DNA of 44,881 bases from Hydnum rufescens UP504 (lineage: Eukaryota; Basidiomycota; Agaricomycetes; Cantharellales; Hydnaceae). The notes under the pieces are model-generated. The model was not told the DNA's origin and did not search any database. It saw nothing but the letters and a program-made list of their open reading frames with translations. A program made the translations under genes and the position numbers. Of the stretch, positions 31,844 to 40,640 are shown one piece after another; position 1 is the stretch's first letter, and every line of letters begins with the position of its first letter. The DNA lies in the NCBI GenBank assembly GCA_014904985.1, contig MU129245.1, positions 1-44,881 on the forward strand, in the 5' to 3' direction.

Positions 31844-32635
31844 TCACCATGCAGTGGTCTCGTAACTCGTGGATTTTGCTTCTTCGGATTGGATGGGTGC
31901 GGCGGCAGTGCAGTCGCATGCATAGTGGCCTGTTTTCTGACAGCAGTGGCAAGTCACGTCACTCAAATCCTTCGCGGTTTTTCCTTTCGGGCAGGTACTG
32001 GATCTGGCAATATGAGCAAAGTCACTGACATCGGTGCTGTTGTCAGATTTGTTATGTGATTCGTATTCAATGAGAGCCGCTGAGACGTCAGATACCATAA
32101 GTCAGCCATGCTGGGTCATAAGGGCAGTTGCAACGGGGTCGTAGGAAGTCAGTAGATTGAATATGAGAACATCCGTGATGTCTTCTTCTCCCATAGTCAT
32201 GCCCATTGCGCGCAATTGAGAAGCAAGAGTCGTAATGTTGTTAATGTATAAGTGGATCAAGTCCTTCGGGTCGTGTCTGGTACCGTATAAATGACGCTTG
32301 AGTGAAATCCGGTTCGCCGCAGAGTTCCTTAGGTAAACACGCTCCAATGCTTTCCAAGCCGAGGGAGCGTCCACACAGTCACGTATGTGAATTGCCTGAT
32401 CGGGCATTAATGCCAGTCCGATCGCAGTATAGCCGTCTGTGGACTTCACATTCCAGTCCATGAGCTGTTCCACATTTGTAATCTCGGGCTGGGCTACCGA
32501 ACCATTCACCACCCCCCAAACTCCCGCACAAGTGAGGATGAGATGCATTTGGAAGACCCAATCAAAATAGTTCTTGGATCCCGACAGTTTCCGCATTGTT
32601 GCAAGAAGCGCATTAATGTTGCTGGGTTGAGACAT
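31844..32635 (-). pseudogene. Copia-type Gag, one internal TGA
   Basis: The frame from ATG 32635 (MSQPSNINALL) has the Copia Gag (UBN2) plan: KNYFDWVFQMHLIL near the start, DAPSAWKALERVYLRNS, LYGTRHDPKDLIHLYINNIT, then a zinc knuckle CHCCQKTGHYACDC (C-x2-C-x4-H-x4-C) near 31900. It is interrupted once by TGA at 32102-32104 (QHG*LMV), in frame on both sides and compatible with CGA. The frame closes at TGA 31844-31846, which may be the true stop or another converted codon. Gag packages the element RNA into particles; with no pol region this element would depend on another Copia. Confidence 0.85.
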
Positions 32636-32656
32636 CCTGAGTAGTCGCACGGAGGT

Positions 32657-32667
32657 TCACTGGTTTG
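32657..32667 (-). other. Candidate self-priming primer-binding site
   Basis: On the element strand CAAACCAGTGA begins at the first base after the 5' LTR. It is the exact complement of TCACTGGTTTG at 32725-32715 inside the 5' LTR, about 31 bases downstream of the TATATATA box (32756-32749), where transcription would be expected to start. It does not begin TGG, so a normal tRNA 3'-end primer is unlikely. Confidence 0.6.
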
Positions 32668-32867
32668 TGGTGTGATAAAAGAACCTCGTGCAATAGATCA
32701 AGGATGCGGAGGTACAAACCAGTGAGAAACTAAGTCTAGTACCTATGCTATATATAATAAAAGGGGGCGGCCCTAGAATGGGCCAGAAGAACGGAGAGGG
32801 GTAAAGGCCGCCCACAAATGGGCACGTGACACTAATACGCCGTAGCCAATAACCACCTACAACAACA
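32668..32867 (-). repeat. 5' LTR of the Gag-only element
   Basis: 200 bases, TG...CA, with a TATATATA box on the minus strand at 32756-32749. The predicted U3/R boundary is near 32725. Confidence 0.88.
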
Positions 32868-33094
32868 TGCACCTCAGGGGACATGTCCCTCAGAGGATAG
32901 TCCTGGAGGTCAACTGAGGGGCCAAAGGAAAACAATTCTGCATGGGTACCAGGGACACCAGCCTGCATACCATCAAACAAGAGGTGTAGATGGTCAGACA
33001 TAACAGTCTACAGACAGTAGATGCAGAATGCTGTGCTGTGTATGGTGGGTGTGAATGCCTGTCAGTTCAAAGTGAAATGCCAAGCCACAGCTAT

Positions 33095-33246
33095 TGAGGC
33101 TACAGCAGGAGTGGACCCGGGAGCTATCCCAGCAAGCAGATTTAAGGACAGATTTATTAGACAGACAAAACTGTAACAAATGGAACAAGCCAGTATATTA
33201 GGTAATTAGTAATGAACAAATGGGGCACAGGTTGGTTCCCTCAACA
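33095..33246 (-). repeat. 3' LTR of the Copia element
   Basis: 152 bases. It differs from the 5' LTR at 11 bases belonging to 7 dinucleotides. At four of them one LTR has CA and the other TG; the other three pair CG with TG or CA. All are explained by seven ancestral CpGs. Confidence 0.9.
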
Positions 33247-33256
33247 CTCCCCCTCA
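33247..33256 (-). other. Polypurine tract and end of pol
   Basis: On the element strand TGAGGGGGAG immediately precedes the 3' LTR. It overlaps the terminal TGA (33254-33256) of the pol frame (MATV*), an arrangement usual in Copia elements. Confidence 0.75.
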
Positions 33257-36200
33257 AACTGTGGCCATTCCCATCTCTTGGGTGAACTTGTCAAACTTCT
33301 CATGTGCTAGGGGCTTTGTGAGAATATTGGCCATCATAGAGTCGGTTCTGCACCACACAGCTGTGATCTCACCGGTCTTGATCTTCTCTGAGATGAAGTG
33401 ATAGCAAATATCAATGTGCTTGGATCATGGGTGGAATTGGGAAGAGTTCTCGGCAAGGTCTATTGCAGATTTGTTGTCCATGTAGAGGTAAGCTGGATTC
33501 TTTTGTGGGAATCTGAGGAAAGAGAAGAAACTGTTTAGCCAGAGAGCATGTTTGGCTGCTAGGGTTGCAGACATATATTCCACCTCCATGCTCGATAGGG
33601 CAACCATAGTTTGTTTCTTTGAGATCCATGAGATAACCCCTCCTCCCAATAGGAAGACATTTACGGATATTGATCTGCATGAAATAGGAGAATTTCCCCA
33701 GTTGGCATCCAAGAGTCCTGTCACCTCGATGGTGGCTTTTCTGTCTAAGGTATCATACATGATGCCTAGGTTCTGAGTCCCTTGGAGGTAGCGGAACACT
33801 CGCTTTACAGCTGTCCAGTGTTCCACCACTGGATCCTTTGAGAATTGGCTTAGGGTCTGGACTGCATAAGCAATGTTGGGTCGTGTACCCATTGCTGCAT
33901 ATAGGAGAGCACCAACTGCGGAGCGGTAGGTAGTTGGGTGTTCAAAGTGGTAGCATCGGAAGTTGGCTCGAGCTTGACTGATGTGTCCATTGGTGTCATG
34001 GCAGGGCTACAGTCAGCCATATTAAAGCAGGTGAGGATTTTTGTATGTATTCCCCTTGGGATATTGTGATACACCCCTTTGTGTGGTCACGATCAATCTT
34101 GATTCCAAGCAATAGACCTGGCTCCCCTTGGTCTGTGGCTTCGAACTTTGCTGAAATTTCCACTTTTGCCTGGGCTAGGCAGCCTTTAGTGCATACGAAA
34201 TAGCAGTCATTGACCCATATTCCAAGGATGTCAAACTCCTCCCCCTCTTGCCAGACGTAGATACACAGATCACTTGGGATAGACTTGTAGCCTATGGATG
34301 TGACATATGTGTTAAATTCTTCATTCCATTCTTGTGCAGACTGTCGAAGACCATATAGTGCATGCCTGAGATGACAGACCTTTCCGGTTCCGTCTTCATA
34401 TCCTTCGGGCTGCTGCATATATATGTCCTCTTTTAAGTAGGGGTTTAAGAATGTGCCTTTAATGTCCATTTGGCCAGAATCGAGGTCTTTTATTGCTGTT
34501 AAGGCAATCAGGATTCAGAGGGAGTCAAGCCTCATGACAGGTGAGAAGGTGGCATTGAAATCTTGACCAGGGACCTGTGAGTAGCCTTTTGCAATGAGTC
34601 GTGCTTTGTACCAGCTAAGTTTCCCATCAGCATCGAATTTCTTCTCGAATGTCCATCACAACCCCACAATACTCCTGCCTGTCAGCAGGTCCAACATTTC
34701 CCATGTACCATGATCCTTAAGCTGGTCAAGCTCTTTCTGGATGGCCTGTTCCCAGTGGGTCCACTCAGGTGAGTTTTTCACCTGGTTCAGTGACTCCGGG
34801 ACATCATGTACTGAGGCCTCACCTGTAAACATGGCTGTCATGTATGCCACGATCTCCTGCCATGCAGTCTCCATCAATGTTGCAGGTCTCTGCTGTTGGG
34901 CTGGCACAATTTGCTTAGTTGACCTTGGGTTGTCCAGTTTACAGTAATTGACCTCATTTCGTGCTCGGGTAGAATGGATTGCTGGAGGTGGCTGCATTGT
35001 TTTAGGGATTTTGGGGGTACATTCAGTGTTGTTGCTACGGTGTCTGCTGGGGCTTGGACAGGTACATGAGTGTCCTCTTTTGTACTCTCCCCCTCACTCA
35101 TGGCTGGCTTTACTGATGGCACACTCATCTCCACCGGTTCTCCAATCCTGAACTCAACAAAGCTCGCATCAGATCCCTTGTGCTCCTCAAATGTGAAGTC
35201 CCTTGACACCCAGATTCTCCTGGTTGTCAGGCTGTAGTATCTGACTGCATGGGGTCCATCTTCAAATCCAATGAATATGAATTTGTTGGCCTTGGGATCA
35301 AGCTTTGATCTGTCACCAGTATCTAGGATCCAGATATCGCATCCGAATTCATGAAGGTGAGTGACATTGGGTTTCTGTCCCATCCAGGCCTCATATGGGG
35401 TACGGTCGGTCAATGCTCAGGTTGCCACGTGGTTACGTATGTATGAGGCATATTTCACTGCCTCAGCCCATAGGAATGGGGGCAGATCCTGCACGATTAG
35501 CATTGTGCATGTGAGTTCTATTAGAGTATGGTTCAGCCACTCAGCTATACCATGTTGCTCTGGTGAATAGGGGGCGGTGGATTGGATGTCAATCCCTTGC
35601 TCAGCACACCATGCCTTCAACTCCTTGGTGAAGTATTCAGACCCATTGTCAAAGCGAAGGTATTTTGGCTTTCAACCAATGTGAGTCTCAATCCATGCGA
35701 CATAGTTTTTAACCTTGCATACCACTTCAGATTTCTCCTTCAGGAACATGACTGTATTTTGCCTTGTCGCATCATCTGTAAATGAGATGTAATATCTGCT
35801 TCCCCCTAGGGACTTGGTGCAAGTGGGTCCCCACAGGTCTGAGTATGTGAGATCACCTGGGGAATGGCTCCATTCAGCTGTTTCTTTTGGAAATGACTTC
35901 TGATGTGCCTTCCCTTGTATACAGGCTGTGCAGTTTATACTCAGTTCAGATTTAGGATCAACAATGAGTCTGTTAATGATGCCTGAATTGGTGAGACATT
36001 TGAGGCCAGATACTGAGATGTGACCAAATCGGTGATGTATTTTGTCCCACAAGTTCTGTTTCCCTTCCATTGCTGATCTTGCATGTTCACCCATGAGTTT
36101 TGCCTTTGAATTTAGCAGATAGACCTTTTGGGAAAGCTTCCCTTGGGCTACCTTTGTGCCATTTGCTTGGCTTATGTGTGCATTGCCCTGGTTGAAGGTG

Positions 36201-37394
36201 ACTGAACTGCCTTGTTCATCTACCTTACTAACCGACATTAGGCAATTGAGGGCTGATGGGGCATACATGACATCGCATAATTGGATTGGGATTGTGTGTC
36301 CATTTATGTTCGAGAGTAGGGTTATGGTCCTGCATCAAGTGATTTGAGGCACATGGCTTTGCCTATGCCTCCGATGGATTCGTGTTTTGGGGTGAACTTG
36401 CTGAAGATCTCTCAGACAGTAGCAATGTGGGAGCTGGTTCTGGAGTCAAGTAACCAATTGGTTTTGCTGAAGGTTGGAGTGGGGTGAGTGAGGTATGCGA
36501 CATCAGGCAGGCTCTCTGTGACTTGTTTTGCTGTTTCTGAGTTCTCCACCTTCTTTTTCGCATCCTCCTGTTTCTTCTTCTCCCACTTTTTCTGGAATGG
36601 CCTTGGCCTTCCTTCCCTCCCCCTTTCGACCAACAGTCTGCCTTCCGGTGGCCTGGCCGTTTGCAGTTCTCGCATGTTGGGCCAGTACTCGTTCTGGGAT
36701 CTGTTCACTTCCCTCTGGGTGCACTGGTATTCAGGTTGGCGACTTTGGCAGCATCAGTCCGTTCTCTGCGGTGTTGATCTTCCTCCATCAGGATGGAAAT
36801 GAGCTCACTAGAGTTGACATTGAGACTTAAGCTCACACTTACGATTGAGCTGAATAACCTGCTAGTGAATTGATCCCATGATTCAGGTAACGATGTGATG
36901 AGCAGGAGAGAGAAATCTTCATCGGTCATGGCATGTCCCATGTTGGCCATTTGGTCCTGGGCCTGCCTGAAGGTTGCAATGTGTTCCTCCATCTGAGCAC
37001 CTTCCTCCATTGTCATATGGAATAGCCTTTTTCGGGCCACAAGGACAGCACATGTGCTTTTTGGTTCCTTGATTGTATGAAGCTGCGACCAGATTTCAGC
37101 AGCAGTCTTTGTGCCCTTGGTGTGATTCAGTTCCGAGCCTGAGATTGATATAAGGAGGAACACTCAGGCCTCTTGGTCTTTTGCATCCCACTCCCTCTGG
37201 ATTCTCTGTGCTTTGGTAACCGCTGGGTCATTAGGGGATCTGGATTCAGGTATTGCAGGGTGGGGTATTGTGCCATCCATGTACCCAAGGAGACCGGAAA
37301 GTACCATGAGACTGGAGACATGGGTTTTCCATTCATACCAGTTGGTAGTGTCTAATTGCTTTAGCCATAGGAAGCTTGCTGACAGAGATGACAT
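33254..37394 (-). pseudogene. Copia gag-pol polyprotein, eight TGA codons and frameshifts
   Basis: ATG 37394 opens Gag (UBN2-type, ESWDQFTSRLFS), then a zinc knuckle CENCKRPGHRKADCW near 36675 and protease WLLDSRTSSHI (DSG to DSR) near 36440. Integrase follows with HHRFGHIS...CTACIQGKAH, DLWGP, RFDNGSEYF and HGIAEWLNHT. Reverse transcriptase has RLDSL, DIKGTFLNPYLKEDIYMQQP and ALYGLRQSAQEW, with WVND in place of YVDD near 34210. RNase H has GLLDANWG, SSMEVEYM and MDNKSAI. TGA interrupts at 37164, 36705, 36412, 35672, 35417, 34656, 34515 and 33425 (lower coordinate of each). Several lie where the family has Arg: T*ALTDRTPYEA, VGL*W, RLDSL*, HP*SKHI. Four frameshifts lie near 36600, 35000, 34060 and 33900. 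About 1,380 codons; dead. Confidence 0.92.
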
Positions 37395-37466
37395 AGATGG
37401 AAATTTTTAAATGAATGTGTGTAATTGTGAATGAATGAGTCCTAATCTGCCCTTCCACTAGTGAGA

Positions 37467-37479
37467 TGGGCCCATAACC
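37467..37479 (-). other. Primer-binding site matching the initiator tRNA anticodon arm
   Basis: On the element strand GGTTATGGGCCCA starts 3 bases after the 5' LTR. Its complement TGGGCCCATAACC is the sequence around the CAT anticodon of eukaryotic initiator methionine tRNA. Drosophila copia is known to prime from a half-molecule of this tRNA, so the same mode is likely here. Confidence 0.8.
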
Positions 37480-37482
37480 TAT

Positions 37483-37634
37483 TGAGGCTACAGCAGGAGT
37501 GGACCTGGGAGCTATCCCAGTGAGCAGATTTAAGGACGGATTTATTAGACAGATGAAACTGTAATGAATGGAACAAGCCAGTATATTAGGTAATTAGTAA
37601 TGAACGAATGGGGTGCAGGTTGGTTCCCTCAACA
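37483..37634 (-). repeat. 5' LTR of the Copia element
   Basis: 152 bases, starting TGTTGAGGGAACC and ending GTAGCCTCA on the element strand. Confidence 0.9.
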
Positions 37635-37901
37635 ACAGTAGCTATGATGACCAATGCCTGAAGAAAACAGTTGCACTCATTTCTCGGATGGCTGTTCACC
37701 CCTGTTTTCATTTTTTTTTTGGAATTTTTTGTGAACAAAAAAAAAAAAAAGTGTAATGACCCGAACAGAATTGAGGAAGGCTATTGTCTGTTTGGGTTCC
37801 AAAAAGTTTTGGTGATCAGCCAACTTTTTTTGACACAGGTAACCCAAAAAAAAAAAAAGTGGAACCTGAACAGCCCTACCCAAACAGAATTGAGGAAGGC
37901 T
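37635..37901. repeat. Short dispersed element shared with the inverted-repeat loop
   Basis: After about 130 bases with no gene and poly-T/poly-A runs, 37766-37900 repeats the loop of inverted repeat 1. CAGAATTGAGGAAGGCTA occurs twice (37769 and 37885) around TCTGTTTGGGTTCC...A13...GGAACCTGAACAG. The second CAGAATTGAGGAAGGCTA abuts the fold-back at 37902. Confidence 0.6.
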
Positions 37902-38782
37902 AATCCCTGTGCAATGCAAAAAGGTGAATGCTCAAAAAAAAGTTGCAAATGAAATTTTCCTCAGATCAGATCGATCTGGCTGATTTGGAATGAATTGAAC
38001 CAAAAGTCCATCCCAGCACCTGTATAAGAGTGCCAATGGGTAGGCTGGGTAGGCACACCCCTCTGACCTCACTCAAGCCCTCATTCAGTAAACTGCCTAA
38101 CTATTTACCACTAAACAGAAGACATGGATATCTCCAAAGGCCCTCATGGACAGTCTTATTTCTACTGCAGTGTAGTCTCAATACATCAGGGATCCTCAAT
38201 AGTGACTCTCATTTACTGTGTACACTACCATATATGTATATACAGTTGGTGATTGAAAGCATGATTGAACATTCCAGGAAACATCAGTGTTTTCTCTATT
38301 CCATTCTTGCAGTCTCTCTGATAGTAGCACCCCCATCCACTTGGAGAAATATTGCAAAGGCATAGTAGAGAAAGTCCTCAAGATATCCATTCAGGCTTTT
38401 GGCCACAATATACACAGATGGGAATATACAAAGTAAATAGGGAGTTGGTGGCATCAAGGCTTGTGCTGGGGCCATTTTTGAATGATCCATACTTGTATTG
38501 TGACTACACTAATTACAAGACTGTCTTTGACTCCATGTGAGGGCCTTTGAAGATATCCATGTCTTCTGTCTAGTGGAAAATAGTTAGGTAGTTTACTGAA
38601 TGAGGGCTTGAGTGAGGTCAGAGAGGTGTGCCTATCCAGCCTACCCATTGGCACTCTTATACGGGTGCTAGGATGGACTTTCAGTTCAATTCATTCCAAA
38701 TCAGCCAGATTGATCTGATCTGAGGAAAATTTCATTCACAACTTTTTTTTGAGCATTCATCTTTTTGCATTGCACAGGGATT
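37902..38782. repeat. 881-base fold-back element
   Basis: Outer arms of about 240 bases (37902-38143 and 38540-38782) are inverted copies beginning AATCCCTGTGCAATGCAAAA. Weaker inverted similarity continues inward (ACAGTCTT and GTGTAGTC on both sides). Differences include CpG-type changes (for example TATAAGAG / TATACGGG on opposite arms). Open frames in the arms mirror one another and are not genes. No clean target duplication was found. Confidence 0.7.
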
Positions 38783-39551
38783 TCAAATGCTCATCTGCAC
38801 ATTTTTGAAATCAGCTGTAACCACCCCCAGTGTCACTCAAACCTGGTCTGAAAACATCAAAGACCCACTTTTGGGATGGTCAGTCCCACAATCAATATGA
38901 GGCCAACTGTCTACACTCATTAGGAAGTTGCTGACATAATCACATGGCCTTTGTAGCAAACGGATTATCTCAATGTCAGCGAGTGACAGCAGGGATCAAC
39001 ACTTGTCACAGACTCGAAATCTGTCCTTTCTATCACAGTGACCTTCTCTTCAGATTTGATATCTGCCTCTTTGCTCTTCTCCATGGGGAGAAATATTGGC
39101 CATTTACCCATTACCCATGGTATCTAGACTCCCTGATCTGACACAGCAGAGCCAGCGATACCAAGCTAGTGGTGAACAGGAACAGTGCACCATATGTTCG
39201 GCCAGGTCACCAGGATTGCTTCTTCTAGCCACTGGGGTCAAACAGGACAGGCATGGCTTCACACCCAGGCAGCAATGTCTGGGACAGAAGTTTCATGTTC
39301 TCCTTGTGTTGGTTGACAACCGAAGGTGGCTGAAATATGAAAGATTCAGTTATCCAATGGATTTAGTATAGAGTGACCCTGTTGGAGAGAATGTCTAGCT
39401 CAGTAGCTGGTCCTGCAATGATGCTGTCAGGTCAGGATCAATGCAGACAAGCTTCTACAACTTGCTTATGTAATGACACTACCATTTGCTATGTTGTCAC
39501 ATTTTTACATGGAGTGGATAATCAGAGCCACTGCATAGATCTGCCATTCAA
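38783..39551. other. No gene recognised
   Basis: Anonymous sequence between the fold-back and the pogo-like copy. It has short open frames of up to about 90 codons without family features, and low CpG. Confidence 0.35.
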
Positions 39552-40433
39552 TACTATTTGTACCTGGGTCCATTGCCACCCCCAGGATATTGCCATTGCC
39601 CTCCTAGAGCAATCAATTCTTGTCCAGGAGCCACCAAATTTGTAAGGCAGCTGTATGGGTAATGTATCTAGGATTCTGCACAAACAGTTTGAAGTAAATG
39701 TGAGAAGTGCTCCTTGAGGAGCCAAATTATTGCTGGGAATTGCTGAATTTGGTACTTTTGAACCCTCAGAATTGCATTCATGAGTCATGTAGCCACTCTG
39801 GAATGAAAAAACTGCTTGTATGTTGTGGGCCAGGATACTGCCTGCCTCTGTGAAAAATTTTGACTCTCCATGGGCTGAGGCTGAGCCACCAAGGCAGTCC
39901 AAGTGTCAGCATTTGGATCTATCTCTACCAAGCAAACCACAAGAAATCAAGAAAACCCTTCTCCACACCTCCACCTCCATCATGTGCAATAAAATGCCTC
40001 CCAAAACACAGGGCTGGTCCAAGGAGGACATGCAGGAGGCCATTGAAATCTGCTGTCACATGAGGAATGGTTTTATGATATGTGAACAAAATTTCACTGG
40101 CCACATACCCAGAACACTTCCACTTCTTGTGGCATGCCCCACCCAGTCCCAGGGGCCTGGCCATGAAGTTTCTGCAATGGGTCTGCCCAGGGAAAGTGCA
40201 ATGTGAGGTTGCAGCAATATCTAGGTGAAGGATTTTGCCGAACCAAAAATGGGGTCTTGACACAGATCTCTCATTTCTCCCTCAATTATGCATAGAATCC
40301 TTTATAATTTTGGGGATGTGTAGATATAGTTATTTTCTATGTACCTACCGAGTTTGAGCCCCATCAGAGCAGAGGAACATGATTAATTTCTCCAATTATT
40401 CACTTTGCGGCAATAACCCGGTAAGGAATAGTA
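39552..40433 (+). mobile_element. Longer pogo-like copy with transposase start
   Basis: The right end 40416-40431 is the exact terminal repeat ACCCGGTAAGGAATAG followed by TA. The left end at 39554 is decayed (CTATTTGTACCTGGGT), preceded by TA. Outer parts match the element at 14007-14436, while 39630-40046 is extra. Only the first part of a transposase remains, so this copy is also non-autonomous. Confidence 0.7.
39994..40206 (+). pseudogene. Pogo-type helix-turn-helix fragment
   Basis: A short frame from ATG 39994 begins MPPKTQGWSKEDMQEAIEIC and includes GHIPRTLPLL and QGPGHE. The order W-(S/T)-E-E/K-D-M...A-I...I-P-R-(T/S)-L...G-P-G is that of the HTH-psq domain at the start of fungal pogo/Fot1 transposases. 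The rest of the transposase, including the DDE domain, is absent. Assignment rests on pattern only. Confidence 0.5.
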
Positions 40434-40640
40434 TGACCATTGAAGGTAGTATTAAGTGCTTTTCGCACGACCTTCTTGTTCGGTTGCATCGCGTCCATTA
40501 CATAAGGTCGTGACGTTTCTGAAGTGGCGATTTACAGCCCTTTCCTTCGATCTCGGACTCCCGACATTTATTGGACCGGGCTCGCTAGCTCAAGGTGTTG
40601 ATTTAAACACTCGCGTACGAGGTGATCTGCGCCTTGCTTT
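40434..40640. other. Start of CpG-rich flank, no gene assigned
   Basis: Directly after the element end, CpG becomes frequent (for example five in 40501-40560, against almost none per line in the repeats). An open plus frame from about 40456 leads into the proline-rich gene remnant, but its first exon limits are unclear. Confidence 0.4.

Larger units (their letters stand above)
31308..32867 (-). mobile_element. Gag-only LTR retrotransposon (TR-GAG type), 1,560 bases
   Basis: Two 200-base LTRs (31308-31507 and 32668-32867) begin TG and end CA and are flanked by a 5-base duplication TGCAC (31303-31307 and 32868-32872). The element reads on the minus strand. The internal 1.16 kb encodes only a Copia-type Gag; there is no protease, integrase or reverse transcriptase. 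Non-autonomous elements of this plan are known from plants as TR-GAG and need enzymes in trans. A purine tract (AAGGGGAG on the minus strand, at 31508-31515) abuts the 3' LTR. The LTRs differ at five positions, all CpG transitions. Confidence 0.88.
25970..33001 (-). pseudogene. Minus-strand ORF interrupted by two nested elements
   Basis: Pieces of one ORF flank the insertions: 33001-32868 (MSDHLHLLFDGMQAG...DMSPEVH), 31307-30796, and 26139 down to about 25970. Removing the Gag-only LTR element with one TGCAC copy joins PEVH to SQAAKTPG in frame. Removing the 4.66-kb palindrome with one TCAACCTT copy joins KRKVD to GAKCATPAV in frame. The product is Ser/Pro-rich at its start and Lys-rich at its end (KRKQAEKVKEATKRKV, SGKKGMKKVKSE). 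A frame change and a TGA lie near 30850-31090, so an intron or decay is present there too. It ends at the TAA inside the TTAA edge of inverted repeat 1. No family recognised; it may be a fungal gene or an accessory ORF of a larger transposon. Confidence 0.6.
33095..37634 (-). mobile_element. Full-length decayed Copia retrotransposon, 4,540 bases
   Basis: Two 152-base LTRs (33095-33246 and 37483-37634) start TG and end CA; the element reads on the minus strand. A primer-binding site complementary to the initiator-tRNA anticodon arm follows the 5' LTR, and a polypurine tract (GAGGGGGAG) precedes the 3' LTR. The gag-pol order protease, integrase, reverse transcriptase, RNase H is that of Ty1/copia. 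ATAGC follows the 3' LTR and also lies 6 bases before the 5' LTR, a possible but imperfect target duplication. Confidence 0.92.

Noticed and set aside
32102..32104. TGA in the Gag gene as programmed readthrough or selenocysteine
   Set aside because: The same TGA-for-CGA pattern occurs in unrelated decayed genes here, and one site has a CGA sister copy, so mutation explains it more simply.
33095..37634. Clean 5-base target duplication for the Copia element
   Set aside because: ATAGC follows the 3' LTR, but on the other side it is separated from the LTR by six bases; the match is suggestive only.
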